64,000 nt of DNA, taken from assembly GCA_965218235.1 (NCBI GenBank), contig OZ244595.1:1674001-1738000 (forward strand). Reading direction: 5' to 3'. The notes beneath the pieces were generated by a model. The model made no database searches and was not told where the DNA came from. It saw only the letters and a program-made list of their open reading frames with translations. Of this stretch, positions 60,507 through 64,000 are shown piece after piece (the first letter of the stretch is position 1; each line of letters begins with the position of its first letter). The DNA comes from CADCWK01 sp965218235 (GTDB lineage Bacteria > Chloroflexota > Chloroflexia > Thermomicrobiales > UBA6265). The position numbers and the translations under genes are program-made.

Positions 60507-62162
60507 TCAAATCTCGAGGCCGTTGATCAAGTCCTGAAGGACTGCGCCGTCGTCCATCAGCCGCTCAGGGGTGGCGTAGATGCGGACGACAACAACCGAA
60601 TCGTCACTGAACGGGACGACGATGATTCCCAGAGCGGCCGCGGCTCCGCCGGGCGTCACGTAGCCATAGGCCGCGCCGACAGCCCCGTCGGAGGGGACGG
60701 GCGGATCGTCGAGTTGCTCGACGTCCTGCTGATTCTCGGCCGGCGCGATGATCTCCGCTTCCACGAGGCCGTCGAGGATCTCCTGAACGTCTCGGCCGTC
60801 GGAGGGGGTGGCGTCGAACGTGACGACCGAAGACCCGCCACCAAGCGCGAGATCGACGGTGGCGTAGATCGCGGGATCCAGTGGCTGCCAGACCGTCCCG
60901 TCGTAGACGAGCGACCAGCCTCCCGTCTGCGGGTTGAAGGTGGCGGCATCGTCGACCGACGGGGAACCGTTGGACGACTCCGGAGTGGCAGCGGTTTCCT
61001 CGGGGACCGGTGTGCCCTGCTCTGCCGATGGCGTTGCGGCCCGCTCTGTCTCCGCAGAGGCGGTGGGTGTCGCGTCCCCCTCACTGTTGCCTCCGGCGTC
61101 GGCGACCGTCAGGCTGGCGAAGACCGGCGCGGCCAGTGCCGCCTCTCCTTCGTAGGAGTCAATAGGCCCGGAGTGGACCGCCCGGAGCGTGACACCGGAG
61201 CCGGGGATCGCCGCGCAGCGTACCCCGACGAACTGCTCGGCCCCGCCGTAGTTCGCGTCGATCGCCGCGTAGGACCAGTCCTCGTCATCGAGACCGGCAA
61301 CGTCCTCACCGTCGATCTGGATCGGCGTGACATCGACGATGCCGGGCGACCCGCCAAGGTCATCCAGCGTCGTCTCCACACACTTCGCGGCGTCACCGTC
61401 AAAGGTGTCAGGTAGAGAGAACGAGATCAGGCTCGTCGTACTGTTGAGCCCGAAGATCGCGTCGACCGGCACGAACGAGGTCCAGTCCGTCTCGTCCCAG
61501 TTCAGCGCGAAGCCGAGTCCGGGGTCGGTGTACGTGCCGCCCTGAAGGCCCGCCACATCCGCTTCCGGCCCCCGGAACGACGGGATCTCGAGGCCCTCGA
61601 GCAGTCCATCGGCCGCCTTGACCGCCTCCCCGGCGGCGTCGATTGGCGCCAGCCAGGTAATCGCCAGGACCGCTTCGCCAGCGACAACCGTCCGGCAGTC
61701 GATCCGCTCGACGACTGTTCGGGCATCCTGTCCGTTGGTCTGATCCAGCTCGACCCGGAGGGTGGAGTAGGCTCGGCCGTCGGTCTCCCCGGACTGCTCG
61801 CCGTTCCCCTCGAACGGTTTGATGGACAGGACATTGTCATCGTCTGGCAGGCGGTCGAGGAGATCGTCGCGGCAATTCGTTGCGTTGCCGGCGTAGAACT
61901 GGCCGGACTGGAAGTAGATCTCGACCAGGTCGCTCGTCAGCGCGAGATCGCCGGGACCACCTTCGACGACATCCCAGACGTCCGGTTCCCACGCGATCTG
62001 GTATCCGTAGGTCGGATTGACGTAGCTGTTCGCGTCGGCCTGAGCGAGGGCGTTCGGCGCGGTGGCGGGCGGCGGCCCGAACAGAGCGAACAGGAGGGTC
62101 GCCGCGACGATCGCGGTCAGACCGGAACGTGCACTGCTGAGACGGGCGCGGCTGGGTGACAT
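60507..62162 (-). CDS. Secreted protein with three related modules
   Basis: 551-aa exported protein. The signal peptide (ARSGLTAIVAATLLFALFG, cleavage near ALA-QA) is followed by three modules that begin alike: YVNPTYGYQIAWEPDVWDVV, YTDPGLGFALNWDETDWTSF and FNPQTGGWSLVYDGTVWQPL. The second and third are joined by a Thr/Ser/Glu-rich linker. The first two modules have Cys pairs (CRDDL/CRTVV and CVETT/VRCAA), probably one disulfide each. The ATG at 62162 has GGAGG seven bases upstream. Function unknown; the modules look like small extracellular stability or ligand-binding domains. Confidence 0.78.
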   Translation of the reverse strand: MSPSRARLSSARSGLTAIVAATLLFALFGPPPATAPNALAQADANSYVNPTYGYQIAWEPDVWDVVEGGPGDLALTSDLVEIYFQSGQFYAGNATNCRDDLLDRLPDDDNVLSIKPFEGNGEQSGETDGRAYSTLRVELDQTNGQDARTVVERIDCRTVVAGEAVLAITWLAPIDAAGEAVKAADGLLEGLEIPSFRGPEADVAGLQGGTYTDPGLGFALNWDETDWTSFVPVDAIFGLNSTTSLISFSLPDTFDGDAAKCVETTLDDLGGSPGIVDVTPIQIDGEDVAGLDDEDWSYAAIDANYGGAEQFVGVRCAAIPGSGVTLRAVHSGPIDSYEGEAALAAPVFASLTVADAGGNSEGDATPTASAETERAATPSAEQGTPVPEETAATPESSNGSPSVDDAATFNPQTGGWSLVYDGTVWQPLDPAIYATVDLALGGGSSVVTFDATPSDGRDVQEILDGLVEAEIIAPAENQQDVEQLDDPPVPSDGAVGAAYGYVTPGGAAAALGIIVVPFSDDSVVVVRIYATPERLMDDGAVLQDLINGLEI

Positions 62163-62549
62163 CCGGAGACCTCCGTTTGCATGCAAGGCGGACCGCTGAA
62201 CGACGAGGGCGCTTCGAGAACGCGTGCCTCCGGATTCTAGCGGGTTGGCAGCATCAATTCGGGGCACGTTTCATCCCGGCCGAAGGTTCATCTCGGGACG
62301 CACGTGAGGGGTGAACCGGGAGCGCATCCGCTGCGCGGTGGCTGGTCTGGCCCCGGTGGACCCTGATCCAATCGGTCGGCTTCGACGATTCGGCGTAGAC
62401 TTCCCTGATTGAACGCCGGAACCGTCCCGGAACGCGCCGGGGCACTGAGTCAGCGAGACCTCGCTGACCTGTGTCCGAATCCGATTCCAGACTCTTCGAC
62501 TGATTGACTTCTGTGCCGGTTCCCCCCGCACGTCCAGGTGAGAGTGCTA
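62163..62549. other. Divergent spacer between the secreted-protein gene and lon
   Basis: 387 bp with no supported gene. A TAGAAT -10-like hexamer (minus strand) lies about 75 bp upstream of the secreted-protein start without a good -35. No heat-shock element (CIRCE) was recognised upstream of lon. Confidence 0.4.
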
Positions 62550-64000
62550 TGCCCTCCGGCAAGTCGCCGACGTCCCCAGACAAAATCGACAAAACCGACC
62601 AGACGAAAGCCGTAACAATCCCGACCGAGGAGACTACGGCTGATCGTTTCCCGGATCAGGAACGACACCCGTCCGACGTGGCGGAAACCGGGGCGACGGC
62701 CGAGGCCAAACCCCGAGCCCGCCGAACCCGCCGGACCAAAGCCAGGCAGCCGGCGGAGCGACCAGTCGCGCTGCCAGTCCTGGTCGTCGACGAGACCATC
62801 CTGCTCCCCCACATGTCGATCCCGTTCCCGATCGAGGACGAGGAGTCAGCGCTGGTCCTCGACCGGGCCGCCCGCCTTCCGCTTCGCCAGGTTCTCGTCC
62901 TGACCGAGCGGATCACCTCCGGACCATCCGACAGCCCGTTCAGCATGGCCCCCGGTGAGCTCGAACACCTGGCGGCCCGGCTCGCGATGGATCCGGACAT
63001 CGACCCGGACGCCCTGGTCGGCGTCCTGCCCGGACCGGACGACACCGTCGACGCCGGCGGCTGGACCGCCGAGGGCGAACCGGGCCAGGAGCAGTTCGAA
63101 CTCTGCTCCGTCGGCGTCATCGCCGAGGTCGGCCAGCGCGTCACGAGGGCGGGCGGGCACAGTCACGTCATCCTGACCGGTGTCGGCCGCGGCATCGTCG
63201 ACGAGATGATCCAGACGGACCCGTACCCGGTCGCCCGGGTCCGGCGCCATGACGACCTGCCGATGGAGGGCGCGGCCGCCGAGGCGGCGATGACCGCCAT
63301 TCTGGAGCAGGTCGAGAGTTATCTCAGCATGCTGCCGAGCGTTCCGGAGGAAGTCCTCTCGACGATTCGGGGCGTGAACGAACCCGGCTGGCTGGCCGAC
63401 CTGATCGCCTTCTCGCCGGAGTTCACGCCGGAGCAGCGCCAGAAGCTGCTGGAGATTCTCGATCCGATCGAGCGGCTCCGGACGCTCGGCGTTCTGATCG
63501 AGAAGCGCCTGTCCGTCCTCAACCTGCGCCAGCAGATCCAGCACGAGGCTCAGGAGGGAATGGACCGCCAGCAGCGAGAATATTTTCTCCGCGAGCAGAT
63601 CCGTGCCATCCAGAAGGAGCTCGGCGAGGGTTCGCCGGAGGAGACGCTTGCCAAGGAACTCCGTGAGAAGGTCGAGCGGGCCGGGATGCCGGACGAAGTC
63701 AAGGCGAAGGCGCTCTTGCAGGTCGAGCGCCTGGAGCAGCAACACCCCTTCTCGCCGGAACTCGGAATCATCCGCTCCTACCTGGAGTGGCTGACCGACT
63801 TGCCGTGGGCGACCGAGACCGAGGAACGACTGGACCTGCGGGAGGTCGCCCGAATCCTCAATGAGGACCACCACGGGCTGGAGAAGGTCAAGGATCGCAT
63901 CCTCGAATTCGTCGCCGTCCGCAAGCTGGCCGGGGATCGGCTCCGCTCGCCGATCATTTGCTTCGTCGGGCCGCCGGGCGTCGGCAAGACCAGCCTCGGC
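62550..64000 (+). CDS. lon: ATP-dependent protease Lon (3' end beyond window)
   Basis: The 5' 483 codons of a Lon-family AAA+ protease. After about 75 basic/acidic, low-complexity residues the Lon N-domain begins LPVLVVDETILLPHMSIPF; the helical region includes REYFLREQIRAIQKELGEGSPE, the family hallmark, and WLTDLPWATETEERLDL. Walker A GPPGVGKTS (about residue 473) is the last motif before the edge. The ATG at 62550 has a GGTGAGAG site. The long N-terminal extension places Walker A more than 100 residues later than in E. coli Lon. Confidence 0.95.

Noticed and set aside
1..64000. tRNA, rRNA, tmRNA, RNase P or CRISPR loci
   Set aside because: I looked for T-loop, GAGGAAAGTCC-type and repeat-spacer patterns in the intergenic regions and found none; a covariance-model search would be decisive.

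Overview
The window is about 64 kb of high-GC (mid-to-upper 60s % by eye) bacterial chromosome. It is gene-dense, with short intergenic spacers and frequent GTG and TTG starts. No rRNA, tRNA, CRISPR, insertion sequence or prophage was found. Twin-arginine signals on exported solute-binding proteins, GT-C glycosyltransferases of the TIGR03663 type, a membrane-anchored baseplate-J-like protein beside alaS/ruvX and a divergent cold-shock protein suggest Chloroflexota, probably Thermomicrobia. That placement is inference, not a marker-gene result.

1-18 kb, carbohydrate region. A minus-strand operon encodes a family-5 solute-binding protein, two Dpp/Opp-type permeases, an exported PF10091/GH144-like glycoside hydrolase and one ATPase. 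The partner ATPase is transcribed divergently. Their shared spacer holds a good promoter with a palindrome embedded in it. A plus-strand operon follows, with a MalEFG-type sugar importer (no ATPase gene here) and a cytosolic GH38 alpha-mannosidase. A GT20 (trehalose-6-phosphate-synthase-like) gene is convergent with it. Perfect hairpins separate both solute-binding-protein genes from their permeases.

18-28 kb, mixed housekeeping. It carries a zinc-ribbon protein, a DUF1835 protein, peptide chain release factor 3, two small hypotheticals, a glutamine-synthetase-family ligase, an NTF2-like secreted protein, a PH-like membrane protein and an Amt ammonium transporter. A 46-residue single-TM ORF lies downstream of amt, followed by a long hairpin.

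28-45 kb, envelope and salvage. Two tandem GT-C membrane glycosyltransferases occur, the second fused to an NHL beta-propeller and lacking the first acidic residue of its loop motif. They converge on a Thr/Pro-rich repeat lipoprotein. Then come a VUT (queuosine-precursor) transporter, a CysQ/IMPase-family phosphatase, NagB, a beta-lactamase-fold hydrolase, a bactofilin-like membrane protein, a divergent Csp, cytidine deaminase, a hypothetical and a hot-dog thioesterase.

42-64 kb, information and metabolism. This part holds alaS, a baseplate-J-like membrane protein, ruvX, an FMN reductase, then (minus) metH-dinB-metG. A coiled-coil/disordered protein, an XRE regulator, dxs, a secreted protein with three related modules and the 5' part of lon complete the window. 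Several convergent gene pairs are separated by long, perfect, GC-rich hairpins that mostly lack strong U-tracts, probably the local style of bidirectional terminator.
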